64,000 nucleotides of DNA. Origin: Enterobacteriaceae bacterium 89 (GTDB taxonomy: Bacteria > Pseudomonadota > Gammaproteobacteria > Enterobacterales > Enterobacteriaceae). A model generated the notes under the pieces. It did no database searches. It saw only the letters and a list, made by a program, of their open reading frames with translations, and was not told the origin of the DNA. Each line of letters starts with the position of its first letter. The first letter of the stretch is position 1. This document shows positions 21,026 through 34,475 of the stretch, one piece after another. The stretch spans positions 1,535,799 through 1,599,798 of the forward strand of contig RQJH01000003.1 in the NCBI GenBank assembly GCA_014156375.1. The letters are read 5' to 3'. Both the position numbers and the translations under genes were made by a program.

Positions 21026-21988
21026 TTATTCTTTCACGATCAGTTTAACCGGCGTCTCTACGCTGCCGGAGAGCTCGCTCTGTTTCTTCCCGGCTTTCAG
21101 GGCATCCAGTGCGGTGTTGATGCCGAAGACCGCCTGCTGGGAAGCAAACTGATCGGCCGTTGCCAGCACGCGCCCATCCTGCAGCATTGGCTTAATGGCT
21201 TCGATGTTGTCATAGCCGACAACCTGCACCTGACCGCGTTTACCGGCTGCACGGATCGCGGAAACTGCCCCCAGCGCCATGCTGTCATTGTCTGCCAGCA
21301 AGGCTTTGATGTTCGGATATTCACTCAGCATGGCTGCCGCAATGGCGTTGGCGTTGTTCATTTCCCACTGGCCAGACTGCACAGAAACCACCTTCATGCC
21401 TCCAGCGGACATCGCATCCTGGAAGCCCAGCGTACGCTGCTGTGAGTTGGTGGAAGTTGGGATGCCTTCGATAATGCCGACTTCATCGCCCTGCTTTAAG
21501 TGCTTCGCCAGATAGTCACCAATCGCTTTCGCACCGGCGCGGTTATTTGGCCCCACGAACGGAACGTTCAGTCCTTTTTCCTTCAGCACCGCAGGATCAA
21601 ACTGGTTGTCGATGTTAATCACCAAAATGCCCGCATCCACCGCCTTCTTGACCACAGGCACCAGCGCTTTTGAGTCTGACGGCGCGATAATGATCGCGTC
21701 TGCCTTCGAGACAATCATCTGTTCAACAATCTGGATCTGAGCGGAGGTGTCAGTTTCGTTTTTAATCCCGTTGGAAATCAGATCGAATTTATCGGCATTT
21801 TTCTTTTGATAATCCTTCGCGCCATTTTCCATCGTCAGGAAAAATTCGTTCGCCAGCGATTTCATCACCAGGGCGACTTTAGGTTTATGCGGTTGAGCAT
21901 CCGCAGCAAAAGCAGGACTCACGATCGCTGCTGACATCGCCATGGCGACGGCAGAACCAATAAAATAAGAAAATACATTTTTATTCAT
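21026..21988 (-). CDS. Periplasmic sugar-binding protein of the ribose ABC family
   Basis: About 320 residues. A Sec signal peptide (SYFIGSAVAMAMSAAIVSPA, cleavage near AFA-ADA) is followed by a two-lobed Peripla_BP_4 domain. Typical RbsB-type features are VALVMKSLANEFF, AIIIAPSDSKAL, VINIDNQ and LADNDSMALGA. ATG 21988 is chosen because it starts directly with MNKNVFSYF; in-frame ATGs at 22000 and 22024 are possible. It is the first gene of the operon, which follows rpoC and its terminator. A TATACT -10-like box lies in the upstream gap. The ligand is unknown. Confidence 0.93.
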   Translation of the reverse strand: MNKNVFSYFIGSAVAMAMSAAIVSPAFAADAQPHKPKVALVMKSLANEFFLTMENGAKDYQKKNADKFDLISNGIKNETDTSAQIQIVEQMIVSKADAIIIAPSDSKALVPVVKKAVDAGILVINIDNQFDPAVLKEKGLNVPFVGPNNRAGAKAIGDYLAKHLKQGDEVGIIEGIPTSTNSQQRTLGFQDAMSAGGMKVVSVQSGQWEMNNANAIAAAMLSEYPNIKALLADNDSMALGAVSAIRAAGKRGQVQVVGYDNIEAIKPMLQDGRVLATADQFASQQAVFGINTALDALKAGKKQSELSGSVETPVKLIVKE

Positions 21989-22132
21989 GAGGTTATCCAT
22001 ATCTAAAGGTAGGGGTAAGACCAAATACCGATGGAGTATAGCCAGGCAAAATGCAGGTCAGAGTGAGGCACTGCACAATATTTCAGGACGGATAAAAGCG
22101 AGGGAAGAAATAGATCTTGGGAGGAAAAGAAG

Positions 22133-22165
22133 CAAAAAAAAGCCAGTCATGAAGACTGGCTTTTT
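22133..22165 (-). terminator. rpoBC operon terminator
   Basis: Minus strand: a 12-bp stem AAAAAGCCAGTC/GACTGGCTTTTT with loop TTCAT and a long T-run. It lies about 25 nt after the rpoC stop and separates the RNA polymerase operon from the downstream ABC operon in the same direction. Confidence 0.93.
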
Positions 22166-22190
22166 CACTTTATCGCGTTACCAATAACGA

Positions 22191-25100
22191 TTACTCGTTG
22201 TCGGAGCCGCCCAGGCCTGCGTTCAGCAGTTCTGCCAGGCTGGCAGACGCATCTTCAGCAGTCACCTGCGGTGCAGCAGGGACTTCACCCGCAGCACGGC
22301 GACGCATACGATCCTGATGGTACGCATAACCGGTACCAGCCGGGATCAGACGACCCACGATGACGTTCTCTTTCAGACCGCGCAGTTCGTCGCGTTTGCC
22401 CGCAACGGCTGCTTCGGTCAGAACGCGAGTGGTCTCCTGGAACGATGCCGCAGAGATGAACGACTCGGTTGCCAGGGACGCTTTGGTGATACCCAGCAGA
22501 TCGCGCGCATAGGTCACGCCAATCTTGCCATTCGCTTCCAGTTCGCGGTTAGCGATCTTCACGCGAGAGTATTCAGCCTGCTCACCTTCGAGGAACTCGG
22601 AGCTGCCTGCATTCACGATGGTCGCTTTACGCAGCATCTGACGAACGATAACTTCGATGTGCTTATCGTTAATCTTAACGCCTTGCAGACGGTAAACTTC
22701 CTGCACTTCGTTAGTGATGTAGCGAGTTACCGCGTGAACACCACGCAGACGCAGAATGTCGTGTGGCGCTTCCGGGCCATCGGACACAACGTCACCGCGT
22801 TCTACGCGTTCACCTTCGAACACGTTAAGCTGACGCCATTTCGGAATCATCTCTTCGTACGGATCGCTTCCGTCAACCGGGGTGATCACCAGACGGCGTT
22901 TACCTTTGGTCTCTTTACCGAAGGAAATGATACCGCTGATTTCAGCCAGGATTGCCGGCTCTTTCGGACGACGTGCTTCGAACAGGTCGGCTACGCGCGG
23001 CAGACCACCGGTGATATCTTTGGTACCGCTGGATTCCTGTGGAATACGCGCCAGAGCATCACCCGCACCGATCTGGATACCATCTTCCAGCTGAACGATC
23101 GCTTTACCTGGCAGGAAGTACTGAGCCGGCATATCGGTGCCTGGGATCAGAACGTCGTCGCCTTTGGCATCAACGATTTTCAGTGCCGGACGCAGGTCTT
23201 TACCACCGGTAGTACGTTCTGCAGAATCCAGAACCACCAGGGAAGACAGACCGGTCAGTTCGTCGGTCTGACGAGTAATCGTCTGGCCGTCGATCATATC
23301 AGTGAAGCGAATGAAACCAGACACTTCAGTGATAACTGGCATGGTGTGCGGATCCCAGTTTGCTACGGTTTCACCGCCGGCAACCTGCTCGCCATCACCC
23401 TTCGCCATCACCGCACCATAAGGCACTTTATAGCTTTCTTTGGTACGACCGAATTCGTCGATCAGTTTCAGCTCAGTGTTACGGGAAGTCACGACCAGCT
23501 TACCAGAAGAGTTCACAACAGACTTGGCGTTGGACAGCTTGATGCTACCCTTGTTTTTCACCTGAATGCTGGACTCAGCAGCCGCACGAGATGCCGCACC
23601 ACCGATGTGGAACGTACGCATCGTCAGCTGTGTACCTGGTTCACCGATGGACTGTGCCGCGATAACACCGATAGCTTCACCTTTGTTGATGATGTGGCCA
23701 CGCGCCAGGTCACGACCGTAGCAGTGCGCACATACACCAAAGTCGGTGTCACAGGATACAACGGAGCGCACTTTGACGGAGTCAACGGAGTTCGCTTCCA
23801 GCAGATCACACCAGTGTTCGTGCAGCAGAGTGTTGCGCGGAACAAGGATGTCTGCGGTACCTGGTTTCAGGATATCTTCAGCAGTCACACGGCCCAGAAC
23901 GCGATCGCGCAGCGGCTCTTTAACATCACCACCCTCGATAACCGGGGTCATGGTGATACCTTCGAGGGTGCCACAATCGTCTTCTGTTACCACCAGATCC
24001 TGCGCAACGTCTACCAGACGACGAGTCAGGTAACCGGAGTTTGCAGTCTTCAGTGCGGTATCCGCCAGACCTTTACGAGCACCGTGAGTGGAGATGAAGT
24101 ACTGGAGTACGTTCAGACCTTCACGGAAGTTCGCGGTGATTGGCGTTTCGATGATGGAGCCATCTGGCTTAGCCATCAGACCACGCATACCTGCCAGCTG
24201 ACGAATCTGTGCCGCAGAACCACGAGCACCGGAGTCGGCCATCATGTAGATGCTGTTGAAGGAAACCTGCTGCTCTTCAACGCCGTCACGGTTAATCACG
24301 GTTTCAGTCTGCAGGTTATCCATCATCGCTTTGGAAACGCGATCGTTCGCCGCAGCCCAGATATCGATAACTTTGTTATAGCGTTCGCCAGCGGTGACCA
24401 GACCAGACTGGAACTGCTCCTGGATCTCAGCAACTTCAGCTTCCGCTTCAGAGATGATCTCGTGTTTCTTCTCTGGGATAACCATGTCGTCGATACCTAC
24501 GGACGCACCTGAGCGCGCTGCGTAAGCAAAACCGGTGTACATGGTCTGGTCAGCAAAGATAACGGTCGGCTTCAGGCCCAGAATGCGGTAACAGGTGTTC
24601 AGCATTTTGGAGATAGCTTTCTTGCCCAGTGCCTGGTTGACGATGGAGAAAGGCAGACCTTTCGGTACGATCATCCACAGGATCGCACGACCAACGGTCG
24701 TATCAATCAGGCTGGTTTTCGCAACGAATTCGCCGTGAGCATCTTTTTCGTATTCGGTGATACGCACTTTAACGCGCGCATGCAGAGAGGCCAGGCCAGC
24801 GCGGTAAATACGCTCAGCTTCTTTCGGGCCAGTCAGCACCATGCCTTCGCCTTTGGCGTTAACACAGTCACGGGTCATGTAGTACAGACCCAGTACAACG
24901 TCCTGAGAAGGAACGATGATTGGCTCGCCGTTCGCTGGGGACAGGATGTTGTTGGTAGACATCATCAGCGCACGCGCTTCGAGCTGGGCTTCCAGCGTCA
25001 GCGGTACGTGTACTGCCATCTGGTCACCATCGAAGTCGGCGTTATACGCCGCACAGACCAGCGGGTGCAGCTGAATAGCTTTACCTTCGATCAGTACTGG

Positions 25101-26414
25101 TTCGAATGCCTGAATACCCAGACGGTGCAGGGTTGGTGCACGGTTCAGCAGTACCGGGTGTTCGCGGATAACTTCGTCCAGGATATCCCAAACGACAGCT
25201 TCTTCACGCTCAACCATTTTCTTAGCGGCTTTGATGGTGGTGGCCAGGCCACGCAGTTCCAGCTTGCCGTAGATGAACGGTTTGAACAGCTCCAGTGCCA
25301 TTTTCTTCGGCAGACCGCACTGATGCAGACGCAGGTATGGACCTACGGTGATTACAGAACGACCGGAGTAGTCAACACGCTTACCGAGCAGGTTCTGACG
25401 GAAACGACCCTGTTTACCTTTGATCATGTCGGCCAAAGATTTCAGAGGACGTTTGTTAGAACCGGTGATTGCACGACCGCGACGACCGTTATCCAGCAGG
25501 GCATCGACCGCTTCCTGCAGCATACGTTTTTCGTTACGTACGATGATGTCAGGTGCAGCCAGATCCAGCAGGCGTTTCAGACGGTTGTTACGGTTAATGA
25601 CGCGACGATACAGATCGTTCAGATCAGAAGTCGCGAAACGACCACCGTCCAGCGGAACCAGCGGACGCAGATCTGGCGGCAGAACCGGCAGAACGGTCAG
25701 GATCATCCACTCTGGCTTGTTGCCAGACTGAACGAACGCTTCCAGCAGCTTGATGCGCTTGGTCAGCTTTTTACGCTTGGTTTCGGAGTTGGTTTCGTTC
25801 AGCTCTTCACGCAGAGTTTCACACTCTTGCTCCAGATCCATGCTCTTCAGCAGTGCCTGGATAGCTTCCGCACCCATCTTCGCGTCGAATTCGTCACCAA
25901 ACTCTTCCAGCGCATCCAGATACTGCTCTTCAGTCAGGATCTGATTACGTTCGAGGTTGGTCATACCGCCTTCGATAACCACATAGGATTCGAAGTACAG
26001 TACGCGTTCGATATCACGCAGTGGCATATCGAGCAGCAGACCGATACGGGACGGCAGTGATTTCAGGAACCAGATGTGGGCAGTCGGAGACGCCAGCTCG
26101 ATGTGGCCCATGCGCTCACGACGCACTTTGGTCTGGGTCACTTCAACGCCGCACTTCTCACAGATAACACCACGGTGTTTCAGGCGCTTGTACTTACCGC
26201 ACAGGCACTCGTAATCTTTTACTGGCCCGAAAATACGCGCACAGAAAAGGCCGTCACGCTCAGGTTTGAACGTACGGTAGTTGATGGTTTCCGGCTTTTT
26301 AACTTCACCAAAAGACCATGAACGGATCATGTCTGGCGAAGCCAGAGCAATTTTGATCGCATCAAACTCTTCGGTTTTAGTTTGCGCTTTCAGAAACTTT
26401 AATAAGTCTTTCAC
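22191..26414 (-). CDS. rpoC: RNA polymerase subunit beta'
   Basis: 1,407 residues, the same length as E. coli. The N-terminal zinc site (CLCG and CEKC, about residues 70-88), the catalytic [12 protein letters not shown] (about 458-469) with the Mg-binding aspartates, the second zinc site ([15 protein letters not shown]) and the trigger-loop region are intact. It lies 76 nt downstream of rpoB. Its downstream neighbour differs from E. coli: an ABC transporter operon rather than htrC and the thi genes. Confidence 0.99.
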   Translation of the reverse strand: MKDLLKFLKAQTKTEEFDAIKIALASPDMIRSWSFGEVKKPETINYRTFKPERDGLFCARIFGPVKDYECLCGKYKRLKHRGVICEKCGVEVTQTKVRRERMGHIELASPTAHIWFLKSLPSRIGLLLDMPLRDIERVLYFESYVVIEGGMTNLERNQILTEEQYLDALEEFGDEFDAKMGAEAIQALLKSMDLEQECETLREELNETNSETKRKKLTKRIKLLEAFVQSGNKPEWMILTVLPVLPPDLRPLVPLDGGRFATSDLNDLYRRVINRNNRLKRLLDLAAPDIIVRNEKRMLQEAVDALLDNGRRGRAITGSNKRPLKSLADMIKGKQGRFRQNLLGKRVDYSGRSVITVGPYLRLHQCGLPKKMALELFKPFIYGKLELRGLATTIKAAKKMVEREEAVVWDILDEVIREHPVLLNRAPTLHRLGIQAFEPVLIEGKAIQLHPLVCAAYNADFDGDQMAVHVPLTLEAQLEARALMMSTNNILSPANGEPIIVPSQDVVLGLYYMTRDCVNAKGEGMVLTGPKEAERIYRAGLASLHARVKVRITEYEKDAHGEFVAKTSLIDTTVGRAILWMIVPKGLPFSIVNQALGKKAISKMLNTCYRILGLKPTVIFADQTMYTGFAYAARSGASVGIDDMVIPEKKHEIISEAEAEVAEIQEQFQSGLVTAGERYNKVIDIWAAANDRVSKAMMDNLQTETVINRDGVEEQQVSFNSIYMMADSGARGSAAQIRQLAGMRGLMAKPDGSIIETPITANFREGLNVLQYFISTHGARKGLADTALKTANSGYLTRRLVDVAQDLVVTEDDCGTLEGITMTPVIEGGDVKEPLRDRVLGRVTAEDILKPGTADILVPRNTLLHEHWCDLLEANSVDSVKVRSVVSCDTDFGVCAHCYGRDLARGHIINKGEAIGVIAAQSIGEPGTQLTMRTFHIGGAASRAAAESSIQVKNKGSIKLSNAKSVVNSSGKLVVTSRNTELKLIDEFGRTKESYKVPYGAVMAKGDGEQVAGGETVANWDPHTMPVITEVSGFIRFTDMIDGQTITRQTDELTGLSSLVVLDSAERTTGGKDLRPALKIVDAKGDDVLIPGTDMPAQYFLPGKAIVQLEDGIQIGAGDALARIPQESSGTKDITGGLPRVADLFEARRPKEPAILAEISGIISFGKETKGKRRLVITPVDGSDPYEEMIPKWRQLNVFEGERVERGDVVSDGPEAPHDILRLRGVHAVTRYITNEVQEVYRLQGVKINDKHIEVIVRQMLRKATIVNAGSSEFLEGEQAEYSRVKIANRELEANGKIGVTYARDLLGITKASLATESFISAASFQETTRVLTEAAVAGKRDELRGLKENVIVGRLIPAGTGYAYHQDRMRRRAAGEVPAAPQVTAEDASASLAELLNAGLGGSDNE

Positions 26415-26490
26415 GGATTTGCTCCCGTCGGAGTTAGCACACTCTGCTGCCGGGTGTTACCCCGGCAACAGTGACCTGTTTGAGCGAGAA

Positions 26491-29400
26491 TTACTCGTCT
26501 TCCAGTTCGATGTTGATACCCAGCGAACGAATCTCTTTCAACAGTACGTTGAAGGATTCTGGCATGCCCGGTTCCATCTGATGGTTGCCGTCCACGATGT
26601 TTTTATACATCTTGGTACGACCGTTCACGTCATCAGACTTAACGGTGAGCATTTCCTGCAGGGTGTATGCTGCGCCGTATGCTTCAAGCGCCCACACTTC
26701 CATCTCACCAAAGCGCTGACCACCGAACTGTGCCTTACCACCCAGCGGCTGCTGAGTAACCAGGCTGTAAGAACCGGTGGAACGAGCGTGCATTTTGTCG
26801 TCGACCAGGTGGTTCAGTTTCAGCATGTACATGTAACCTACGGTTACCTGACGCTCAAACTGCTCACCGGTACGGCCGTCAAACAGCGTAATCTGACCGG
26901 AAGACGGCAGACCACCCAGTTGCAGCAGCTCTTTGATTTCAGCTTCTTTCGCACCGTCGAACACCGGCGTTGCGATTGGCATACCCTTACGCAGGTTTTC
27001 AGCCAGACGCAGAACTTCGTCATCGCTGAAGGTGCTCAGGTCGACTTTCTGGCGAACGTCGGTACCCAGATCGTAGGCACGCTGGATGAATTCGCGCAGT
27101 TTCGCGACTTCCTGCTGCTGTTTCAGCATGGCGTTGATCTTCTCGCCGATACCTTTAGCAGCCATACCCAGGTGAGTTTCCAGGATCTGACCGATGTTCA
27201 TACGAGACGGTACGCCCAGCGGGTTCAGTACGATATCTACCGGCGTACCGTTAGCATCGTGCGGCATATCTTCGATCGGGTTGATCTTAGAGATAACCCC
27301 CTTGTTACCGTGACGACCCGCCATTTTATCACCAGGCTGGATCTGACGTTTAACGGCCAGATAAACCTTAACAATCTTCAGCACGCCTGGTGCCAGATCG
27401 TCGCCCTGAGTGATTTTGCGGCGTTTCGCTTCGAGTTTTTTCTCGAACTCGTGCTTCAGCTCGTCGTACTGCTCAGCCAGCTGTTCCAGCTGATTCTGTT
27501 TCTCTTCGTCGGTCAGGCCGAGTTCCAGCCAGCGATCGCGTGGCAGTTTGTCGAGCTTCTCAGCTTCAACACCACCGGCAACCAGCACAGCGTAGATACG
27601 GCTGAACAGGCCAGCTTCGAGGATCTGCAGTTCTTCAGACAGGTCTTTCTTAGCCTGCTTCAGCTGCATCTCTTCGATTTCCAGCGCACGTTTGTCTTTT
27701 TCCACGCCATCGCGGGTAAAGACCTGAACGTCGATAACAGTACCGGAAACACCGTTTGGTACGCGCAGAGAAGAGTCTTTAACGTCAGACGCTTTCTCAC
27801 CGAAGATCGCACGCAGCAGTTTCTCTTCTGGAGTCAGCTGAGTTTCGCCTTTAGGCGTTACTTTACCAACCAGAATGTCGCCGCCGGTCACTTCTGCACC
27901 GATGTATACGATACCGGATTCATCGAGTTTAGAGAGCGCAGCTTCACCCACGTTCGGGATGTCAGCGGTGATCTCTTCAGGCCCCAGCTTGGTGTCACGG
28001 GACACACACGCCAGTTCCTGGATGTGAATGGTGGTGAAACGATCTTCCTGAACCACACGCTCGGAGACTAAGATGGAGTCTTCGAAGTTGTAGCCGTTCC
28101 ACGGCATGAACGCTACGCGCATGTTCTGACCGAGAGCCAGTTCACCGAGGTCGGTGGACGGACCGTCTGCCAGCACGTCGCCGCGCTCAACCGGCTCACC
28201 CAGAGAAACACAAGGCATCTGGTTGATGCAGGTGTTCTGGTTAGAACGGGTGTATTTGGTCAGGTTATAGATGTCGATACCTGCTTCGCCCGGGTACATC
28301 TCGTCTTCGTTAACTTTGATAACGATACGGGAAGCATCCACGTACTGAACGGTACCACCACGTTTGGCTACGGCGGTTACACCGGAGTCAACGGCAACAG
28401 CACGTTCCATACCCGTACCAACCAGCGGCTTATCAGCACGCAGAGTTGGAACGGCCTGACGTTGCATGTTCGCACCCATCAATGCACGGTTGGCGTCATC
28501 GTGTTCCAGGAACGGGATCAGGGACGCACCGACGGAAACTACCTGTTGGGTAGAAACGTCCATGTAGTCAACCTGGTCACGGCTGAACAGGCTTGATTCG
28601 CCTTTGCTACGACAGGTTACCAGGTCCTCTACGAAGTGGCCGTCGTCGTCCAGGTTGGAGTTCGCCTGGGCAATAACGTAGTTACCTTCTTCGATAGCAG
28701 ACAGGTAGTGAATTTCGTCAGTCACAACGCCGTCGGTCACTTTACGATACGGAGTCTCAAGGAAGCCGTATTCGTTTGTCTGTGCGTACACGGACAGGGA
28801 GTTGATCAGACCGATGTTTGGACCTTCAGGGGTTTCGATTGGACATACGCGACCGTAGTGAGTCGGGTGTACGTCTCGAACTTCGAAGCCCGCACGTTCA
28901 CGGGTCAGACCGCCTGGGCCGAGGGCAGAAATACGACGCTTGTGCGTGATTTCAGACAGCGGGTTGTTCTGGTCCATAAACTGAGACAGCTGGCTGGAAC
29001 CAAAGAACTCTTTCACCGCAGCAGAAATCGGCTTGGCGTTGATCATATCCTGAGGCATCAGGGTATCGAGATCGCCCAGAGACAGACGCTCTTTCACCGC
29101 ACGCTCTACACGTACCAGGCCAACGCGGAACTGGTTTTCCGCCATTTCGCCTACGGAACGGATACGACGGTTGCCGAGGTGGTCGATGTCATCCACTTCG
29201 CCTTTGCCGTTACGGATATCGATGAGCTTCTTCATCACTTCGATGATGTCTTCTTTGCTCAGGATACCGGAACCTTCGATCTCGTCGCGCAGCAGAGAAC
29301 GGTTGAACTTCATGCGGCCTACCGCAGAAAGGTCATAGCGGTCTTCAGAGAAGAACAGGTTCTCGAACAGGCTTTCAGCCGCTTCACGAGTCGGTGGCTC

Positions 29401-30519
29401 ACCAGGGCGCATCATGCGGTAGATTTCTACCAGCGCGCTCAGACGATCGGTGGTTGGGTCGACGCGTACAGTCTCGGAGATGTACGGACCGTGGTCCAGA
29501 TCGTTGGTGAACAGCGTTTCGATACGTTTATGGCCGGACTGGCTCAGTTTCGCCAGCAGATCCAGGCTCAGCTCCATGTTGGCTGGGCAGATCAGTTCGC
29601 CAGTAGACGCGTCAACGTAGTCCTTCGCAGCCACTTTGCCCGCGATGTACTCAACCGGAACTTCGATGTGCTTGATGTCATCTTTTTCCAGCTGGCGGAT
29701 ATGGCGCGCAGTAATACGACGGCCTTTTTCTACGTAGACTTTACCGTCAGCTTCGATATCGAAGGAGGCAGTTTCGCCACGCAGACGCTCAGGGATCAGC
29801 TCCATCTGCAGCTTGTTGTCACGAATTTCGAAGACAACTTTCTCGAAGAACAGGTCAAGGATCTGCTCAGTCGTGTACTGCAGTGCACGCAGGATGATGG
29901 TTGCTGGCAGCTTACGACGACGGTCGATACGGACAAACAGGTTGTCTTTCGGATCGAACTCGAAGTCCAGCCAGGAACCGCGGTAAGGGATGATACGTGC
30001 GTTATACAGCACTTTACCCGAAGAGTGGGTTTTACCCTTATCGCTGTCGAAGAACACGCCCGGGCTACGATGCAGCTGGGAAACGATAACACGCTCAGTA
30101 CCGTTGATCACAAAGGTACCGTTATCGGTCATGAGCGGAATTTCGCCCATGTACACTTCTTGTTCTTTAATGTCTTTTACGGTGCCTTCCGGCGCTTCAC
30201 GCTCATAAATCACCAGACGCAGTTTAACGCGCAGGGGAGCGGAATAGGTCACGCCGCGAATCTGACATTCTTTCACGTCAAATACAGGCTCGCCCAGACG
30301 ATAGCTCACATACTGCAGCTCGGAATTGCCGCTGTAGCTCGCGATCGGGAACACGGAGCGGAATGCCGCTTCGAGACCATACTGACCTTCAGGATCTTGC
30401 TCGATGAACTTCTGGAACGAGTCAAGCTGGATAGAAAGGAGATAAGGTATGTCCAGAACTTGTGGACGTTTACCAAAATCCTTACGAATACGTTTTTTCT
30501 CGGTATAGGAGTAAACCAT
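26491..30519 (-). CDS. rpoB: RNA polymerase subunit beta
   Basis: 1,342 residues with the start at 30519 ([16 protein letters not shown]), as in E. coli; a 14-residue upstream extension is unsupported. The rifampicin-binding region (residues about 507-533, [20 protein letters not shown]) is wild type, so no rpoB-based rifampicin resistance is expected. Active-site Lys1065 ([12 protein letters not shown]) is present. Against my recollection of E. coli, residue 1059 is Gln instead of Arg ([10 protein letters not shown]); this is probably a lineage difference. Confidence 0.99.
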   Translation of the reverse strand: MVYSYTEKKRIRKDFGKRPQVLDIPYLLSIQLDSFQKFIEQDPEGQYGLEAAFRSVFPIASYSGNSELQYVSYRLGEPVFDVKECQIRGVTYSAPLRVKLRLVIYEREAPEGTVKDIKEQEVYMGEIPLMTDNGTFVINGTERVIVSQLHRSPGVFFDSDKGKTHSSGKVLYNARIIPYRGSWLDFEFDPKDNLFVRIDRRRKLPATIILRALQYTTEQILDLFFEKVVFEIRDNKLQMELIPERLRGETASFDIEADGKVYVEKGRRITARHIRQLEKDDIKHIEVPVEYIAGKVAAKDYVDASTGELICPANMELSLDLLAKLSQSGHKRIETLFTNDLDHGPYISETVRVDPTTDRLSALVEIYRMMRPGEPPTREAAESLFENLFFSEDRYDLSAVGRMKFNRSLLRDEIEGSGILSKEDIIEVMKKLIDIRNGKGEVDDIDHLGNRRIRSVGEMAENQFRVGLVRVERAVKERLSLGDLDTLMPQDMINAKPISAAVKEFFGSSQLSQFMDQNNPLSEITHKRRISALGPGGLTRERAGFEVRDVHPTHYGRVCPIETPEGPNIGLINSLSVYAQTNEYGFLETPYRKVTDGVVTDEIHYLSAIEEGNYVIAQANSNLDDDGHFVEDLVTCRSKGESSLFSRDQVDYMDVSTQQVVSVGASLIPFLEHDDANRALMGANMQRQAVPTLRADKPLVGTGMERAVAVDSGVTAVAKRGGTVQYVDASRIVIKVNEDEMYPGEAGIDIYNLTKYTRSNQNTCINQMPCVSLGEPVERGDVLADGPSTDLGELALGQNMRVAFMPWNGYNFEDSILVSERVVQEDRFTTIHIQELACVSRDTKLGPEEITADIPNVGEAALSKLDESGIVYIGAEVTGGDILVGKVTPKGETQLTPEEKLLRAIFGEKASDVKDSSLRVPNGVSGTVIDVQVFTRDGVEKDKRALEIEEMQLKQAKKDLSEELQILEAGLFSRIYAVLVAGGVEAEKLDKLPRDRWLELGLTDEEKQNQLEQLAEQYDELKHEFEKKLEAKRRKITQGDDLAPGVLKIVKVYLAVKRQIQPGDKMAGRHGNKGVISKINPIEDMPHDANGTPVDIVLNPLGVPSRMNIGQILETHLGMAAKGIGEKINAMLKQQQEVAKLREFIQRAYDLGTDVRQKVDLSTFSDDEVLRLAENLRKGMPIATPVFDGAKEAEIKELLQLGGLPSSGQITLFDGRTGEQFERQVTVGYMYMLKLNHLVDDKMHARSTGSYSLVTQQPLGGKAQFGGQRFGEMEVWALEAYGAAYTLQEMLTVKSDDVNGRTKMYKNIVDGNHQMEPGMPESFNVLLKEIRSLGINIELEDE

Positions 30520-30772
30520 AGGGTTCCTCAGCTCGCTGACAAGTCGACCGACTCTGTCCATTGGACGGACAGTTTATGCAACACTATTTTGTGGACCGGA
30601 AAAGGGAACCTTCTCCGCAATACCTGTTGCTATCACGCTTAAACCATTTCGTTGCGATTTACACAGAGCGAGCACCCTGTCGCAGTATATTAAGTCGTCG
30701 ATAGAAACAAGCATTGTCAGGACAGCCAGCAGTCAAACAGTGTGAAATGCTACTGGCGCCTTACAGCGCAAA

Positions 30773-30802
30773 ATGGCTGGTGACTAAAAAGTCACCAGCC
30801 AT
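30773..30802 (-). promoter_or_regulatory. Attenuator hairpin in the rplL-rpoB spacer
   Basis: A perfect 13-bp stem (ATGGCTGGTGACT/AGTCACCAGCCAT, loop TTTT on the minus strand) starts 38 nt after rplL and is followed by ATTTTGCG. It corresponds to the partial terminator that sets the ratio of ribosomal-protein to RNA polymerase transcripts in E. coli. The rest of the 320-nt spacer holds no gene; in E. coli an RNase III site lies here too. Confidence 0.9.
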
Positions 30803-30839
30803 CGGCCTGATTTCTCAGGCTTCAACCAGAAAAGTTGGC

Positions 30840-31205
<366 letters not shown>

Positions 31206-31271
31206 TTAAATTGTTCCTGAATATCAGAATAAGTTTATACGTAAGCGAATACTTGATAAAGAAAACAGCGA

Positions 31272-31769
31272 TTAAGCTGCTTCTTTCGCATCGCGTACAG
31301 CAGCCAGAGTGCGAACCAGTTTGCCAGCAGCGGCTTCTTTCATGGTTGCCATCAGGCGTGCAATTGCTTCTTCGTAGGTTGGCAGAGTTGCCAGGCGGTC
31401 GATTTGCGACGCCGGGATCAGCTCACCTTCAAAGGCTGCGGCTTTGACCTCAAATTTTGCATTCGCTTTCGCGAACTCTTTGAACAGACGAGCAGCAGCG
31501 CCCGGGTGTTCCATAGAGTATGCAATCAGGGTCGGACCAACAAACGTGTCTTTCAGGCACTCGAACTGAGTACCTTCAACGACGCGGCGCAGCAGGGTGT
31601 TACGAACAACACGCATGTAAACGCCAGCTTCACGACCTGCTTTACGCAGTTCAGTCATTTTATCTACAGTAACGCCACGGGAATCCGCAACTACTGCAGA
31701 CAGCGCGCCTTTGGCTACTTCGCTGACTTCAGCAACAATCGCTTGTTTGTCTTGAAGATTTAAAGCCAT
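31272..31769 (-). CDS. rplJ: 50S ribosomal protein L10
   Basis: 165-residue base of the L7/L12 stalk. It anchors the L12 dimers through its C-terminal helix and binds 23S rRNA at its N-terminus. In E. coli the L10-L12 complex also represses its own mRNA by binding the leader upstream. The sequence [32 protein letters not shown] is the family N-terminus, split here only for length; no oddities are seen. Confidence 0.98.
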   Translation of the reverse strand: MALNLQDKQAIVAEVSEVAKGALSAVVADSRGVTVDKMTELRKAGREAGVYMRVVRNTLLRRVVEGTQFECLKDTFVGPTLIAYSMEHPGAAARLFKEFAKANAKFEVKAAAFEGELIPASQIDRLATLPTYEEAIARLMATMKEAAAGKLVRTLAAVRDAKEAA

Positions 31770-32060
31770 TAGCTTTGCTCCTGGATGTTTGCCGGAACTT
31801 ATGTTCCGGAACTCACTTCACTCTTCCCAACGGAAAGAGCGTCTAAATACGGTGAGCAGAAACAAGCCAGAGTATCCAAAAATAATCTTAGCGTTCTGTC
31901 ACCGTCTACGCAGGGGATTAAGTTTCTTGCGAAACACCTGCGGTCTTCGACGGAGGCCTGGATTAGGCCAGGCTCCAACGAACAAATCTTTTAGCGGCTA
32001 ACTTTCGTTAGCAAACGTGGGGGTAAGATTGTAGACAAAATCACCGCCCACGTAAAGGCA
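31770..32060 (-). promoter_or_regulatory. rplJL leader with promoter PL10
   Basis: The 291-nt rplA-rplJ spacer carries on the minus strand -35 TTTACG (32051-32056), a 17-nt spacer and -10 TACAAT (32028-32033), matching E. coli PL10. The rest is the long rplJ leader, where L10-L12 binds to repress translation in E. coli. I see no gene. Confidence 0.88.
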
Positions 32061-33209
<1,149 letters not shown>

Positions 33210-33295
33210 CTAATGGGTTATAGCGCCTTAAAAAGGCTCCCCGTGATTAATACATGATCTATGTGCTCAAGGCCCATAAATACAAAAGGCGCGAA

Positions 33296-33324
33296 ATTGT
33301 ATTCCAATCTCGCGCCTGGTGCAA
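33296..33324 (-). promoter_or_regulatory. Promoter PL11 overlapping the nusG terminator
   Basis: Minus strand: -35 TTGCAC (33319-33324), exact 17-nt spacer, -10 TACAAT (33296-33301), matching E. coli PL11. The -10 lies in the loop of a hairpin GGCGCGA/TCGCGCC (33288-33316) followed by TTTTG, which looks like the secE-nusG terminator, so the two elements share sequence. Confidence 0.88.
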
Positions 33325-33342
33325 CTTTTGATCGCTGCTTAT

Positions 33343-33888
33343 TTAGGCTTTTTCAACCTGAGCAAAGTCCAGCTCTACCGGGGTCGCACGACCGAAGATA
33401 GAAACAGACACTTTCAGGCGGGACTTCTCGTAGTCAACTTCTTCAACCACGCCGTTGAAGTCAGCAAACGGACCGTCATTAACACGAACCATTTCACCCG
33501 GCTCGAACAGCGTTTTCGGACGCGGCTTATCACCGACCTGCTGCAGGCGGTTCATAATCGCATCAACTTCTTTATCGCTGATCGGCGCAGGACGATCGGA
33601 GGTACCACCGATGAAGCCCATTACGCGCGGCACGCTACGCACCAGGTGCCAGCTGGCGTCATTCATCACCATCTGAACCAGAACGTAGCCAGGGAAGAAT
33701 TTGCGCTCGCTCTTGCGACGCTGGCCGCCACGGATCTCAACCACTTCTTCGGTTGGAACCATAACTTCACCAAACAACTCTTCCATATTGTGTAATTTGA
33801 TATGCTCGCGCAGCGAAGTCGCTACACGGCCTTCAAAACCGGAAAACGCCTGAACGACGTACCAGCGCTTTTTAGGAGCTTCAGACAT
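33343..33888 (-). CDS. nusG: Transcription elongation/termination factor NusG
   Basis: 181 residues. The N-terminal NGN domain ([20 protein letters not shown]) binds RNA polymerase; the C-terminal KOW domain ([20 protein letters not shown]) binds Rho or S10. It couples transcription with translation and is needed for Rho termination and rrn antitermination. It is 1 nt downstream of secE. Confidence 0.98.
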   Translation of the reverse strand: MSEAPKKRWYVVQAFSGFEGRVATSLREHIKLHNMEELFGEVMVPTEEVVEIRGGQRRKSERKFFPGYVLVQMVMNDASWHLVRSVPRVMGFIGGTSDRPAPISDKEVDAIMNRLQQVGDKPRPKTLFEPGEMVRVNDGPFADFNGVVEEVDYEKSRLKVSVSIFGRATPVELDFAQVEKA

Positions 33889-33889
33889 C

Positions 33890-34273
33890 TCAGAACCTCA
33901 GGCCAGTGATAAAGGATACCAGGCGAACCAGAATACCATCCAGTCCCCACAGGATCAGTGACATTACAGCAGTAACTGCGGCCACGATCAGCGTAGTGTG
34001 CAACGTTTCCTGGCGGGTTGGCCAGATAACCTTACGCACTTCAGTTCTCGCTTCACGGGCAAACGCGACAGTCGCCTTGCCTTTTGTCGTCAACAGCGCG
34101 ACACCGCCCGCTGCAGCAATCAGAATCACCACGGCCAGCGCGCGCAGCGGCAGCGTAATGTCACGATAGAGGTAGTTACCCACGATAGCCACAATCAGCA
34201 GCACCGCAACGATAACCCACTTCATCGCTTCCAGGCCGCGCCCGCTCCCTTGAGCTTCGGTATTCGCACTCAT
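33890..34273 (-). CDS. secE: Preprotein translocase subunit SecE
   Basis: 127-residue inner-membrane subunit of SecYEG with three hydrophobic helices as in E. coli (about 19-36, 45-63, 93-111). The essential cytoplasmic amphipathic helix is [20 protein letters not shown]. The start at 34273 ([13 protein letters not shown]) matches E. coli; five residues upstream are excluded. It is the first gene of secE-nusG. Its 5' neighbour is a tuf gene with a terminator between. Confidence 0.97.
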   Translation of the reverse strand: MSANTEAQGSGRGLEAMKWVIVAVLLIVAIVGNYLYRDITLPLRALAVVILIAAAGGVALLTTKGKATVAFAREARTEVRKVIWPTRQETLHTTLIVAAVTAVMSLILWGLDGILVRLVSFITGLRF

Positions 34274-34446
34274 AAACCAACCTGTCACAAGAATTCGACA
34301 AACATCTTTGCCCCGCGAGGGTGCGAGGCAACCAAAACCGAAATGCTCTGATGCGTTTCGGACTATACGCCCTCTTCAGAGCCTGTCTCAGCAATGATTA
34401 TGACAAAAAAAATCACTGATGAGCCAGGTTCTGGTTCGAAAGCGTG

Positions 34447-34475
34447 CAAAAAGGGCATCAAATGATGCCCTTTTA
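34447..34475 (-). terminator. tuf terminator (tufB type)
   Basis: A perfect 12-bp stem AAAAGGGCATCA/TGATGCCCTTTT with a 2-nt loop, ending in T on the minus strand, about 30 nt after the tuf stop. By memory the sequence matches the E. coli tufB terminator ahead of secE, which places the downstream side of the tuf gene on the tufB side. Confidence 0.9.

Noticed and set aside
28450-28990. Possible rifampicin-resistance mutations in rpoB
   Set aside because: The 507-533 region reads as the E. coli wild type.
22317-30642. Several long plus-strand open frames (up to about 730 codons) opposite rpoC and rpoB
   Set aside because: These strongly expressed genes use a narrow codon set that leaves the antisense frame free of stops; the encoded sequences look like no protein family.
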